A stretch of 64,000 bases of DNA, taken from assembly GCA_030549335.1 (NCBI GenBank), contig CM060198.1:40960353-41024352 (forward strand), given 5' to 3'. The position numbers and the translations under genes were made by a program. Positions 45,380-56,785 of the stretch are shown piece by piece; the first letter of the stretch is position 1, and each line of letters opens with the position of its first letter. Below the pieces are notes generated by a model that saw only the letters and a program-made list of their open reading frames with translations, did no database searches and was not told where the DNA came from. Origin of the DNA: Pontederia crassipes (Eukaryota > Streptophyta > Magnoliopsida > Commelinales > Pontederiaceae).

Positions 45380-46300
45380 GTCATTGGGAAGTTGCTATTG
45401 TTCCTATCTTGTTCAGGAATGAATCAAGATGTTTGGACAATCATTTGACTCAAATCAGATTGTTCCACTAATTTCTGAAATGAAAACCTGAATTCTGATT
45501 TTTCTTATTTCTTATTGGAATCTGTTTTACCAATTGAGTTCCCTGAATTCTTCCAATCACTGAAAGTGAACTTTAGGGATGTCTTGTAGTCCAGAGATGG
45601 GTCAAGAATCAGTTGGTAAGTCAGATTTTCATTGATTTAAAATTCTGATTTCTGAAATACTGATTTCCTGGTTTCTGGTTTTCTAAATTTCCTGAACCTG
45701 ATTTTTTTTGAACTGTTGAATCTGTTTGTCATTAAGGATTGGATTAATTGAATAGCTGAGAGGCTAGTATTTACCCTAATCTTATTCAGAAATGTATTAA
45801 GATGTTTGACAACTTAAGGTTCAATTCTATTTTTCCAGAATCTGATTTCTGAATTTATTCATAAATCTATTCTTCTTATTTTTCTTCTGGTTAGAATCTG
45901 ATTTGTCAAGTGAGCATCCTTATTTCATCAAATCATCGAGAGGTGTACTATGGGAATCTCTTGCAGTCCAGAGATGGATCAAGAGGCATTTGGCAAGCCT
46001 GAATTCTAAGGGTCTTGTTGCTGATTTTTCTGAATTGCAGAATCCTATTTTCTTATTTCTATTTAAATTCCGATTTCCATTGTTAAGCCTCAACTTAATT
46101 CACTGCTGAGAAGTAGTCATTAGGTCATCCTTGAGATCTAGAGATAGGCCAAGGAGCAATGGGAATTATGAATTCATGTGGTCATATGTTTTGCATTTCC
46201 AATTGAGTTGTGTTTGTGTGGATTTCAATTTACTTTGCAACCGAGAGGTTGATTTTAAATCCTCCTGGAATTCAGAGATGAATCAAGGATCACAAGCACC
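45380..46300. repeat. Diverged internal repeats of the solo LTR
   Basis: CAGAGATGNNTCAAGNA recurs at about 45592, 45972 and 46275 (and CTAGAGATAGGCCAAGGA at 46139), each following a TCTTGCAGTCC-, TTGAGATC- or TGGAATTC-like word. A CTGATTTCTGAAT-type word recurs many times between these. This parallels the TTCACATCAACA-anchored repeats of the 5417-7112 LTR. Confidence 0.6.
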
Positions 46301-46975
46301 ATTATTGAGTAGATTTCATCCTGGTTTGATTGATTGGAGTGATTCCATCTTTTTATGATTGCAATTACAAGTTATCATTCCATAATTCTTTGAATTGTAA
46401 AAATCAGCATTGCATTTTCATTTGAGCTCAGTGATAACTTGATTTTCAGTGAGGACCCTCTATTGATTCAACCTAGCTAACAACTATATGACAATATGTT
46501 GCTTAGTTAAAGGCCAATTGAGCTGTGGGAGCAGCTATATTTCAGGTTGAATCAAAATTGGGCATTCAATGATAACTTGATCATATCCATCCTTAATTAA
46601 TTTAGATGAACCCCAAATCCTAGAAGAACCTTCCTCATCGATAGTTAAACCTTTTTAGACTTCAATTTAGCATTTATAACTCAGTTTTGATCAGTTTCCA
46701 AAACCCAAAAATCAGTTATCATTTCATTTTCCATTAAAAATTTGTTTTCACTTTCCTTTAAAAATCTATTTTTAGCCATTAGAGTAGAACTAATCTAGAT
46801 TGTTTTAGGGTGTCATAGACTTCAAATTCTTGTGGATACGACAACTTGAGTCTACTACAACTTACCTGTGCACTTGCAGCTAGTGAGTTGGGAGACAAAA
46901 AATTTAAAAAATTTTGACCTTTTCTTTAATTTCAGCAAGTTATCACTAGAAAACCCAAATATCACTATCAGGCGG

Positions 46976-47444
46976 CGGGGGCGAGAGTGGGGACGGTGTG
47001 CATTAGGGCACATGGGGACGAGAGATTGGCGGCGGGGGGAGATCGGGGAGGGGGCGAGATCATCAGCGGGGGGAGAGATCGATGGCGGGGATGAGAGATT
47101 GCCGGAGGGAGGCGAGTGTTCGGCGCTAGGGCATGCGGCAAGGGCGCGCGAACATCCGGCGGTGGGATCGCCCGGCGGCCCAGATCTAGACGGCGGAGCG
47201 GCGATCGGGACCAGAGAACGGCAAGAGCAAAGGCGGAGCCGGAGTGGCGATCGAGAAACACCCAATGTCGAGATGATGAAGAAGAAGAGAGAGAGTCGGG
47301 CACCAAAGTCCATGAATAAAATAAAAAAATAATCTCAACCATCGATCAAGGACCGGACGGCCGAGAACGATCTACAGATGTAGACCGTGGATCAAAGATC
47401 CGACGGCCCAGATCTTGGTAGCACCATGCTATGGAATTAAATCC
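46976..47444. repeat. Right TIR of the Mutator-like element
   Basis: Inverted match to 41737-42190. The outer 13 bases agree, then this arm has five extra bases (ATAGC) before CATGGTGCTACC. Confidence 0.88.
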
Positions 47445-47453
47445 AAACAAAAA

Positions 47454-47859
47454 TACTCGCGAGAAAGTAAAGAATATGGATGTGATTCATTCTCGTCAGG
47501 CAACCGTTGGTTTGTTGTTCGTGTGAAGACATCGTAAACTCTATTTGCAACAATTTGAAAAGCATAAATCATAACTAAACTCATAAAAGTCATGAACTTT
47601 GACTATCTCCAAAGTTTCCAATTGTGCTTCCAAATTCTAAACAAGGACATCTAATAATTCCTTGATCATGAAACTGTATTGAATGACTTTCCAATGTGGT
47701 ATAATATTGAATTATTGTAACACAACTAGGAGTAGTTCTATTGTAACACAATTGAACAATTAATTTAAATTACTAAAGTAAGAACTCTGAACATAAAATA
47801 ATAAGAAGATAACAAATAATAACAATTTGAAATTATTAACATAGTCATCTCGAACGCGA
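47454..47859. other. CACTA interior without gene
   Basis: AT-rich. No reading frame or element is recognised. Confidence 0.4.
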
Positions 47860-48920
47860 CTGCCATGAATGGCCGCGTGTCGTCGTTCATGGCTGCAACA
47901 ACCGTGAATGACCGGATCTGGCCGTTCATGGCCATGACGGTCAGATCTGGCCGTCAATGGACATGACGACTGTTCATGGCCATGATGGCCAAATCTGGCC
48001 GTCAATGGGTGTGACGGCCGTTCACAGCCGAATATGGTCGTCAATGGCCATGAACAGTCGGATCTGGCTGTCGATGGCGGCCATCAATGGCCGTGACGGC
48101 CTTGAAAGGCCGAATTCGGTTGTGAACAGCCGGATCCGTCACAGTCATTCACGGTCGGATTTGGCTGTGAATAGTCAGACTTGGCCGTCATTGCCATGAC
48201 AACATTGAAAGGCTAGATTCGATCGTGAAATGCTCGATCCGTCATGGCCATTCACGATCGAATCTAGCTATGAACAATAGGATCCATCGTGGCCATTCAC
48301 AACCGGATCCGACCGTGAGCAATTGGATTTGGCCGCTCATAGCCGGATCTGGCCGTTCATGGCCGTGACGATCAGATCTGGTCGTCAATGGGCATGATGG
48401 CAGTTCATGGCCGTGACGGCCAGATCCAGCCGTCAATGGGTGTGACGGCCATTCACAGCCGAATATGGTCGTCAATGGCCATGAACAGTCGAAACTGGCT
48501 ATTGATGGCCGTGACGGCCTTGAAAGGCCAAATCCGGCCGTGAACAGTGGGATTCGTCACAGTCATTCACGGTCGGATTTGGCCATGAATACTCAGACTT
48601 GGCTGTCATGGTCGTGACAACATTGAAAGGCTAGATTCGGTCGTGAAATGCTTGATCCATCATGGCCATTCACGATCGAGTCTAGCTATGAATAACATGA
48701 TCCGTCGTGGCCATTCACAGTCGGATCCGATCGTGAGCGCCTGGATCTAGACGTTCATAGCCGGATCTGACTATCAATGGCTAGATCTGGCCATTCATGG
48801 TCGTGGCGGCCCCGAACGGGTAGATCTAACTGTGCATGGTCATGACAATTGTGAACGATCGGATCTGGCCATGAACGGCCATGGCGACCACAAGAAGCCG
48901 ATCATGAACGGGGTCGAGAG
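47860..48920. repeat. GGCCGTGACGG/TTCATGGCC minisatellite, 1.06 kb
   Basis: Short words (GGCCGTTCATGGCCGTGACGG, CAGATCTGGCCGTCAATGG, TTCACAGCCGAAT) recur in both orientations throughout. A higher-order unit of about 430 bp is duplicated: AATATGGTCGTCAATGGCCA lies at 48031 and 48462. It lies in the CACTA element. Open frames on either strand are repeats, not genes. Confidence 0.9.
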
Positions 48921-49219
48921 GGGGAAATCATGAAAGGGGGCTGAAGCATACCGCCAATGGTGGGATAGGCCGAGGGCATCACCGGAGGCGTGTGTCCTTC
49001 GAAGGCGGATCATCGGCACATCAGTGGGAGCGGGTTGTCAGGGCATCAGTGAGAGCTGATCGTCGTTGGGGGGTCACCGGAGCGGGGGTGTCAGGTCGCC
49101 GAGGCGTTGGAGCGGCAGAGGGAGCAAGTCACCATTCAGGGGGTCACCGTTGACGACCAAGAGTGGGGGGGGGGGGGGGTCGCGCGGAGAAGTTGTGAAC
49201 GGGGTAAGAGAGGGGCTGC
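48921..49219. other. GC-rich spacer with a 15-G run
   Basis: GGGTCACCGG/GGTCACC and GATCATCGG words repeat loosely. A G run lies at 49165-49179. No gene. Confidence 0.5.
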
Positions 49220-50600
49220 GTTAAGTATTGGACTTACTGACGGCTATGGACATTGGAAGTTTCAATGACTATAGCCGTCTCTTTTAAATTGAACGGGCGA
49301 AGAATGTAAAATAATATTTTATGTTTCCCACGGCTGCATCCATGGGAAGTTCCGACGGCTGCAGCCGTGGGAACACCCTCTTTTAAATTGAACGGTCATA
49401 GTATGATATGAAATAATAATTTACCTCCACAACTGCAGTCATGGGAATTTTTGGCGGTTGCGACTGTGGGAATGCCACAATATTAATACGAATGCGACTT
49501 ATGATATAAAATAATAATTTACATTTCCCACGGTATTATCTATGAGAAGTTCGACGGATGTGGTTGCGGGAACACCAAAATATTAATATGAATGCGCTTT
49601 ATGGTATAAAATAATAATTTACATTTTGCACGATTGTAGTCATGGGAAGTTTTGATGGTTGCAGCCGTGGAAACATCACAATATTAATACGAATGCACCT
49701 TATGATATAAAATTATAATTTACATTTCCCATGGCTGTAAGTTTCGATGGCTGCGGCCGTGGGCATGATACAATATTAATACGAATGTACCTTATGATAT
49801 AAATTAATAATTTACATTTCCCACGACTGCGGCCATGGGAAGTTCCGACAGCTGCGGCTGTGGGAACACCACAACTTCCATGCGAATAGCCGTTGTAATG
49901 AAAAATATTATTTTATAGTTCCCATAGATGTAGCCGTGGGAAGTTCGGATGGCTACGGCTGTGGGAACCCCAACCTTTAATACAAATGGACGTTATAATA
50001 AAAATAATATTTTATATTTTCCACAGTTGTAGCCGTGGGAAGTTTCGACGGCTGCGGCCGTGGGTAGTTCTGATGGTTGTGATCGTGGGAACGCTCTCTT
50101 TTTAGAATGAATATGTAACTATAGTATAAAATATTATTTTATTTTTTTCACGGCTGCGGTCGTGGGAAGTTTTGACGGCTAAACCATGGGAATGTCCTCA
50201 TTTTAAAATGAATATGGAGTTATAGTGTAAGATATTATTTTATATTCCCCACGTTTCCAGTCGTGGGAAGTTTCGACGATTGCGATTGTGGGAATGCCCT
50301 AGTTTTAGAACGAAATTGGAGTTAGAGTATAAAATATTATTTTTATATTTCTCATGGTTGCAGCCATAGAAAAGCCATCTTGTATAATATAAAATATCAT
50401 TTTAATGTTCCCATGGCTGTAGCCGTGGGAAATTTCGACGACTCTCCAACCGACAGAAGTTCTGGCAGTCGTAGCCGCCGAAACTTGCAATGATTATTGA
50501 GCCATCGGAAGTTGTGATGATTAAAGTCATAGGAAATATTTATGTCACTATTTTGGAGGGATATTATTAGCTGTCGTAAAATCTTTTAGAAATTGCAAGG
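49220..50600. repeat. CACTA subterminal palindrome array
   Basis: Units built on CCCACGGCTGCAGCCGTGGG, AGTT(C/T)CGACGGCTGCGGC and a short AT-rich spacer (AATATTAATACGAATG..) recur about a dozen times with spacing near 100 bp (49323, 49420, 49530, 49625, 49810, 49915, 50010, 50145, 50250, 50405). Each is a near-perfect inverted repeat. They are most likely transposase-binding sites adjoining the 50652 terminus. Confidence 0.88.
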
Positions 50601-50655
50601 GATATGCGACCATCAGTAATATATGTCAAAAATAATGATTTTTCTTGTAGTGACC

Positions 50656-51015
50656 GTTGCCGTTGTAACGATCATTCCTGATAATCCGATAAGGTCCATT
50701 GAGGGACGACATGTAACATCATTCACAATTGAGTTCATTATGTTTTGTAATCAACAAACATTTATGTCGCTCAATCATTAGATTTTTAACCTAGTTACAC
50801 AGGAAACATGCATATACATGTATCTACGTTCTTATACAATCAACAAATATCAATGCATACTTTTAATACTTCAAGATAACTTTTAAATATCATATATGTA
50901 ACATTCAAGTTAGTCAGTCGTGATAGGAGTGTCACGCCCATGGCCGTGAGTTGGACACTCTCCCATTTCTCTAACTGTTGGCCATGACCGTTCACGATCG
51001 TGCCACATTCGTGTC
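50656..51015 (+). repeat. LTR copy C, right part
   Basis: Continues 38943-39819 after the CACTA insertion: GATAATCCGATAAGG, GACATGTAACATCATTCAC, ACATGTATCTACGTTC, then GTCACGCCCATGGCCGTGAG. It ends where a Sirevirus-like LTR starts. Confidence 0.7.
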
Positions 51016-51018
51016 ACG

Positions 51019-51865
51019 TGTTGAATCCTATATTTTGATTATAATAAATTAATTTGGACATAAAAGTTACTAATTTATGATTAAGTGATGATAATGCAAG
51101 TGTAAGATTGACATGACTACATTTGTAGAAGGAATCGCCAAGTTAAAAGATTAAATAGAAAAATTTTGTAATGACCGATCGATCGATCAATTAGCTATGC
51201 CGATCGGTCGACCGGCTATGTCGATCGATGGATATCAAGCAGAAACACATCGCGAAGACAACGGTCGATGGACCAATTGTGACACCAGTCGACCGGCCAA
51301 CAGAAGAACAAATTCCACACATGGCGCAAAGATGACGGTCATTGGTTCAGTCGTGGCGCCTGTCTATCGATCAACTCATAATGAATTCAACAAATGATGC
51401 AAGCATGATGGGAACTGGTCGACGGGCTGGTCGACCAATCAATCGATACAATTACAGACCGGTCGACCAATCACTCAAGTGAACAATAACGACAATTTTT
51501 TTAAGAAGAAATTTATGCAAGATTTTTTGGACATATTCAACACTTGAAGAAACCTATAAAAGGAGTGCCAAAGTTTGATGGAAAAATAAAAGAAGTATTC
51601 TCTTAAGCCCAAAGTTGCAAATTCATCCCTTCATCTTCTAGTTTTGAGTGTGAACATATTTTGTAAAAGAAGAGAGTCGGAGGGAATTGTTGTATTCTGA
51701 TCTAGTGAAATTGTAAGAAGAGGTGTGCCTTGCCTCTTTAGCAAAGAAAAAGACGAGTGGTGTAAAAAAGATTGTTTCTCTCCCTACAAGAAAAGAGAAA
51801 GTTAGTAGATCTTCAATGGTCTCGAGGTCGAGAAGTCGGATCGGGGATGTAAGTCAAGGAGTATA
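51019..51865 (+). mobile_element. Sirevirus-type LTR fragment
   Basis: The start TGTTGAATCCTATATTTTGA compares with TGTTGGATCTAAA of the 27453-32100 element. A CGATCGATCGATC/GGTCGACCGG cluster (51174-51475), CCTATAAAAGGAGTGCC (TATA, about 51552), and CTCGAGGTCGAGAAGTCGGA (51820) follow in the family order. It breaks off at about 51865, where a TNP2 remnant begins, before the usual CCTACA end. Confidence 0.75.
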
Positions 51866-51867
51866 AC

Positions 51868-53190
51868 ATGCAGTTGGTAACTCATACTTGTCTCCATTTT
51901 TTATGGGGTGCAAATCTGGCCTTATATTCATTGCCTGCAAGTCCAATCTAGTTTTGATGGTGTCCTTCGTCTTTCCTTTGACATTCATAATCGTACAAAA
52001 AATATTATCACAAATGTTTTTTTTCTCAATATTCATCACATCCAAGTTATGTCTCAACAAGAGGGTCTTCCAATATGGAAGGTTAAACAAAATACTTTTC
52101 TTATTCCAGTTATCCTTTCTATCATCATGTGATATCTTAATCCTTTTCTTTGGATCCTTTGTTAATTGTAGCGCATCAAGATCATGTACTTGATTAAGTA
52201 TATCAACACCAGAAAGAATCTTTGGTGCCATCCTTCGTTTTCTTGTGCCATCAAATGACCCTTTATCATTCCTCCACCTATGATTAGTTGGGAGAAAACG
52301 TCTATGGCCCATATAACATTGCTTCATTCCATTAGCTAACCTAATGGAGAAAGTGTCCTTGTTACAACATGGGCATGCCAACTTCCCTTAGTACTCCATC
52401 CTGATAAATTTCCATAAGCTGGAAAATCATTAATAGTCCATAACAAAGCTGCATGTAATATAAAATTTTGTCTAGTTGATGCATCAATGTCTCAACACCA
52501 AATTCCCACAACTCATCTAATTCCTCTGTCAAAGGTTGAAGATAAACATCAATTGCATCACCAGGACCTTGTGGACTTGGTATAAGCATTGACATAATGA
52601 AGTTTCTTGTTTCATACACATCCAGGGCGGCAAATTATAAGGAATAAGTACCACAGGCCAAATGCTATATGGAGTTTTTGCATTTCCAAATGATTGAAAA
52701 CCATCAGTAGCAAGTCTAAGTCGAACATTACGAGGCTCCATAGCAAATGTTGTATGAAGTTCATCAAATGATTTCCATGCTACATAATCAGAAGGGTGCC
52801 TCATTGTTCCATCATCGATTCTTTTATCATGATGCCATCTCATTAAAGAAGAAGTCTTTGTAGTCATAAATAATTTTTTAAGTCTACACTTTAGAGGGAA
52901 GTAACGTAAAATCTTCAATGGTATTTTCCTACCATTTTGATATTTTGTTTCCCCATTATTTTTATTCATCTTCCATCTATCTGCACCACAAACTTTGCAA
53001 GTGTTAAGCAACTTATCATCTTTCCAATATAGCATGCAATCATTTACACATGCATCAATTTTATTATAGGAAAGACCAAGGTCTCGAATAATTTTTCTTG
53101 CCTCATAATATGAATCTAGCACGCTTGATCCATCAGGCAATAGCTCTTCTTTGAGAAGTTTCAGTAACATTGTAAATGACTCATTACTTC
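51868..53190 (-). pseudogene. CACTA TNP2-type transposase fragment, frameshifted
   Basis: On the minus strand, 53170-52529 contains GLSYNKIDACVNDCMLYWKD and CKVCGADRWK, then ILRYFPLKCRLKKLFM and WHHDKRIDDGTMRHPSDYVAWK, all standard TNP2 text. It continues in a second frame (52619-52480: SPQGPGDAIDVYLQPLTEEL). A third frame follows (52381-51868): ACPCCNKDT, CYMGHRRFLPTNHRWR, LPYWKTLLLRHNLDVMNIEKN. Two frameshifts (about 52600 and 52400-52480) break it. TNP2 is the catalytic transposase of CACTA elements. Both ends are truncated and no TIR adjoins. It is a relic independent of the two elements that have termini. Confidence 0.93.
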
Positions 53191-53436
53191 ACCCACCAAG
53201 ACTTTTAATATGAAGCAATTTAACCAAAGTTGAAAATTCTGAACATTTTGAACCCTCGTATTTATATATGGTTAAAGATAAAATTAACTGTTGTATGAAT
53301 ACATATTTCATTCTCTAAACATTCTCCTGTATGAATTGTTATTTAAGCATGAGCTTCGTAATCACATGCCACATGCGACATTATCTCTCGTTCCAACATT
53401 GAACTAGAAGTTTAACTATTGCACTTCTTTACATTT
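53191..53436. other. AT-rich spacer
   Basis: No feature recognised between the TNP2 relic and the next LTR; it may be further decayed CACTA sequence. Confidence 0.4.
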
Positions 53437-56165
53437 TGTAATGACTCGAAATTTCCCTTAAAATTTTGGTAATTTAGAAAATTTCACGCCGTTACCCTGT
53501 TCGCCATACATCATTTAATAGCGGAAGATTTGACAATTTTAAAAAAAATCATAATAAATAAAAACTTTTTATTCATTATATCATAACTTATACTTTAGAA
53601 AACATTAAATGTCTAAACCGTTATTACATTATTAACTTTAATGTTCAAACAGAACTACAAGACTTATTTAAACCTAAGCATGTGTAACATTTCGTCATGA
53701 ACTTGAGTTCTCACCCATCACTTAATCTTGATTACCTGTATGGATCTAGGGTTTCCCAATTAAAGTATGTAAAAATCATGCATGTCATGATATCTTATCA
53801 CATGATACTACATATGATGCATCATCATCATAATAACAATAACATATAAACTTGCATGTCATGAACTATATCATAATTCTTACATAATTCTTACATAACA
53901 TTACATCATGCTTATCAATCATTATTAACATGACATTCTTGAAACATAATCATCATGGCATACCTGCTTCACTTAGAGTCATGATATGCAAGTCTCATAC
54001 CATAGGAATATGCATTCATATCATTCATAACATACATAACAATATCATTGCATTTCAATTTTATAGTCATGTGCATCATAGGAGTTTCTATATAACTCCT
54101 TAAGCCTTACTTATAGGTTAACATCTTTCATACTTTACCTACATTTCATCAGATTACTTTATAAGCTTTGGATCTTCTTTCATTATACTTTCTTTCTTTA
54201 TTATGTGATATTTGCAATGACATCTTTATCTTTTATCTTTATAACATAACATCATCTTTACTTTCATTCAATGTCATAAATCATATCTTAGGAACATACA
54301 CATCATAACAGTGAGGGACTTTATTCCTAATTATCTTTAAGAATACACACACTTTATGATGGGGGACATTGTTCCTTGGAAAAGATATACACAAACGCAG
54401 GACTTTATTCTCAAGCCCCCTTTGAAGTGTATACATAAGTGTAAAACTTTATTTCATTATTTTCTTAACTTTCTTTGTTATAAAATACTTTGAAGTTAAA
54501 CTTCGCCTTCCTTCTTACCTTATCTTATGCTATTTTTCATCTTTGCATTGGAAAATCTCAATTACCGTAAGGTGAAAGACATTTACTTCTCATCTTTATA
54601 TTTATTGCTTGCTTTCATTGTGTTCATCTATAACATGCTTCATCTTTTCATAATAGTCTAGTTAATAAGACACTAAGAATCCTCAAACACTTTTTGGGTG
54701 ATGACATTATTTTTCGAAGAAGTCTCAATCACCATGAAATGAAAGGCATTTACTTCTTACTCCATATTTCATTTTTACCACATCATTACATTAGTTCATT
54801 GGGCATTGAAAAATCTCAAACACCTTTTGGATGATGGAATTATTTTCTAAAGAAGTCTCGATCTTCATGAGGTCAGAGACATTTACTTATTACCCCATCT
54901 TTCATCTTTACTTAATTGAAGGCTCAGGACAACATCATCATTACAATCAGACCAATGACTCCTAAGAAATTTCAAAACCCTTTCAAGTGATGATATTATT
55001 TCCTGAGAAATCTTAATCACCATAAGGTGAAAGTCATTTACTTCTTTAACAACAAGCCATTTCCTTTAATTTCATGCTTTATTAGGATCATAATTCATCA
55101 AACATTCACATCAATCTTTTTTCATCTTTAACCTAATTACGGCTGAGCATGCATTACGAGTATCTATACATGTATCTTTTAGCCTAATTACAACAGAGAA
55201 TGCAATACACATTCATACATAACCTATATACATTAGAAAATACGCTTAAACATCATAAAAATGCATTTTCCAACATCATGAGCGTGCCCAGAGATGTCAT
55301 GGTCAATAGCACAACCGTTCCGAGGTCACGACCATACCAAGAGTTGTCATGGGTGTGCTTAACCATTTCATAGCCATTCCTAGCCTTAGTCAAAATTTGA
55401 CTTCGTTGTTCTCGCTCACGGTCGTGACCAAGTTGGTCATGGCCGTGCTTGGCCTTGTTACAATTGTGATAGAGGTGTCACGGGCATGACCGAGAGTCTT
55501 TTAATCACCTCATCTTGTCCGCACGATCACGATCGTTCCTAGGGTTGTCACAGTCGTGCTGGCATCTTGGAATCCCAATTTCTAACCCGAAAATACCAAA
55601 ATTTTAGATAGAATATTTAAGAAATGATTATGATCATGATTTTCTAGATCTTAGATCTAAAGCATGATCATGATTTTCTAAGCATAAAAACATATAGATC
55701 TAAGTGTAAAACATATAGATCTAAACATATGATAATGCATCCTCAATCACAATCCCTATTATGAACTAAGGTGTTCTTAAATCTCTCAATCTTAATATAA
55801 AATTTTTTTAGAGGGGATAGAGAGGTTGGATCCCCTGTACATATCTTGTTCTTCCTCAATGTTGATCCCCTTTCCCTTATCCATGTTCTCTTCCTCTTTG
55901 TCCTCTTCCTCATTGTTCTTCTATTTTTTTTTTCCTCCGCTATGGTTGTAGTTGTCACGTGGGATAAATAAGAAAAAAAGAGGAAAGAGAGGGTTTGGGG
56001 ACTTTTTATAAAGTCTAGCCTAGGGTTTTTTAGGATTTCCTCCAAATGACTTAAATACCCAGGAGAGAGAGGGTGTGTGGACTTTTTATAAAGTTTAGCC
56101 TAGGATTTCTTAAGATTTCCTCCAAAGGACTTAAATACCCCTATTTAAAAATTTAGGTTGTTACA
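53437..56165 (+). mobile_element. LTR copy A, probably solo, 2.7 kb
   Basis: It begins TGTAATGACTCGAAATTTCCC and ends AAATTTAGGTTGTTACA. The flanking 5-mers CATTT and CTTTT differ at one position. It has repeated AAGTCTCAATCACCATGAA-GTGAAAG-CATTTACTTCT blocks (about 54565, 54720, 54845, 55015), a segment rich in GTCACGGTCGTG/CATGGCCGTG words (55270-55560), and a short duplication near the end. It is the inverted relative of 56786-60320. Confidence 0.75.
55985..56150. repeat. Tandem duplication of about 80 bp at the LTR end
   Basis: GGACTTTTTATAAAGT-TAGCCTAGG...GATTTCCTCCAAA-GACTTAAATACCC occurs twice in succession (about 55999 and 56078). Confidence 0.9.
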
Positions 56166-56785
56166 CTTTTGATCTTTTACTTTTTTTTAACAATGCAAAC
56201 CAATGAGAAAGATGAGAACTCTGCACTTTCTCTCTTTATCATGAAAGTTATCTGATTATATTTATTATTGTATTTATTATTGTATTCGACATCGATAAGT
56301 AAAATGTGTAAAAAAGTGTCAGAGAACATTTAAGTATTGAGAATTTTTTGTTTAATTAGATAAATTTCAATATATGGGTCAATTTTAATTATGTGAACGT
56401 ACAAGTCACTCATCCTAAACTGCTTCATAATAATATTAAAATAAGATTATTTATAATAATTTTAAAGTATATACATAATTAATATTATAGAATGTATAAA
56501 GTAATATTAGTAACATGCTAATAATAAAATATTAATATAAATGTATTATTTATTCTATTTAAAATATTATAATTCATAAAATAAAATTAGTTAACGGATG
56601 AATAATCAAGATTATGAGGTGCAACCAAGTATTTTTTAAAAACTTCTTTAGCTATTTAATCAAATCCACAATGAATTTAGTTCAATAATAAAATATTTTA
56701 AAATGTAATTTCTTATACTATTAATTATTTCTGTTCACTTAGTAAACCATGCAAACATTCATTGCCTCATCATAAAGCCATATAG
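56166..56785. other. AT-rich spacer between the inverted LTRs
   Basis: No gene recognised. Confidence 0.4.

Larger units (their letters stand above)
43807..46970 (+). mobile_element. Solo LTR, 3.2 kb, nested in the Mutator-like element
   Basis: It starts TGATCACTAGCTGATC, the same as the LTR at 7112 (minus), and ends AATATCACTATCA. GC-rich Mutator-like sequence lies directly on both sides; the flanking 5-mers GACGG and GGCGG differ at one position. It carries a TATA box (44849), a GAGGAGCTAAACTCC...AGGATAGGGTAG block (45027) and a CTGTGCACTTGCAG block (46867), in the order of the 5417-7112 LTR. Some 1.5 kb longer than that relative, the surplus is mostly diverged internal repeats and the AAGTTATC cluster. 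Only the LTR is present, with no primer site or gag. Confidence 0.85.
41737..47444. mobile_element. Mutator-like element with long TIRs, 5.7 kb including a nested solo LTR
   Basis: The ends are GGATTTAATTCC (41737) and GGAATTAAATCC (47444), followed inwards by GGTGCTACCAAGATCTGGGC and its complement. The inverted repeats extend roughly 430-480 bp (41737-42190 and 46976-47444). The flanking 9-mers AAATAAAAA (41728-41736) and AAACAAAAA (47445-47453) match at eight of nine positions; 9-bp duplications and long TIRs are typical of Mutator-like elements. There is no transposase. The 2.5 kb left after removing the solo LTR is a low-complexity GC-rich sequence. It sits inside the CACTA element. Confidence 0.85.
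39820..50652 (-). mobile_element. CACTA (En/Spm) element, 10.8 kb with insertions, TSD ACC
   Basis: The left end is TACTACAAGAAAAATCGTTA (39820) and the right end TAATGATTTTTCTTGTAGTG (50652), exact inverted termini apart from the first base. ACC flanks both sides (39817-39819, 50653-50655). The order on the minus strand is subterminal palindromes (50600-49220), a minisatellite (48920-47860), then the second gene of Transposase_24 type (41345-40160) near the left end. A Mutator-like element at 41737-47444 interrupts it. No TNP2 gene is present, so it is non-autonomous. Confidence 0.9.

Noticed and set aside
47760-48475. Open frames with HGHE/GHDGQ repeats
   Set aside because: Translations of the GGCCGTGACGG minisatellite.
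49220-50600. Regularly spaced palindromic repeats reminiscent of a CRISPR array
   Set aside because: The context is a plant nuclear CACTA element end; units diverge, spacers are AT-rich and related to one another, and no cas genes exist.
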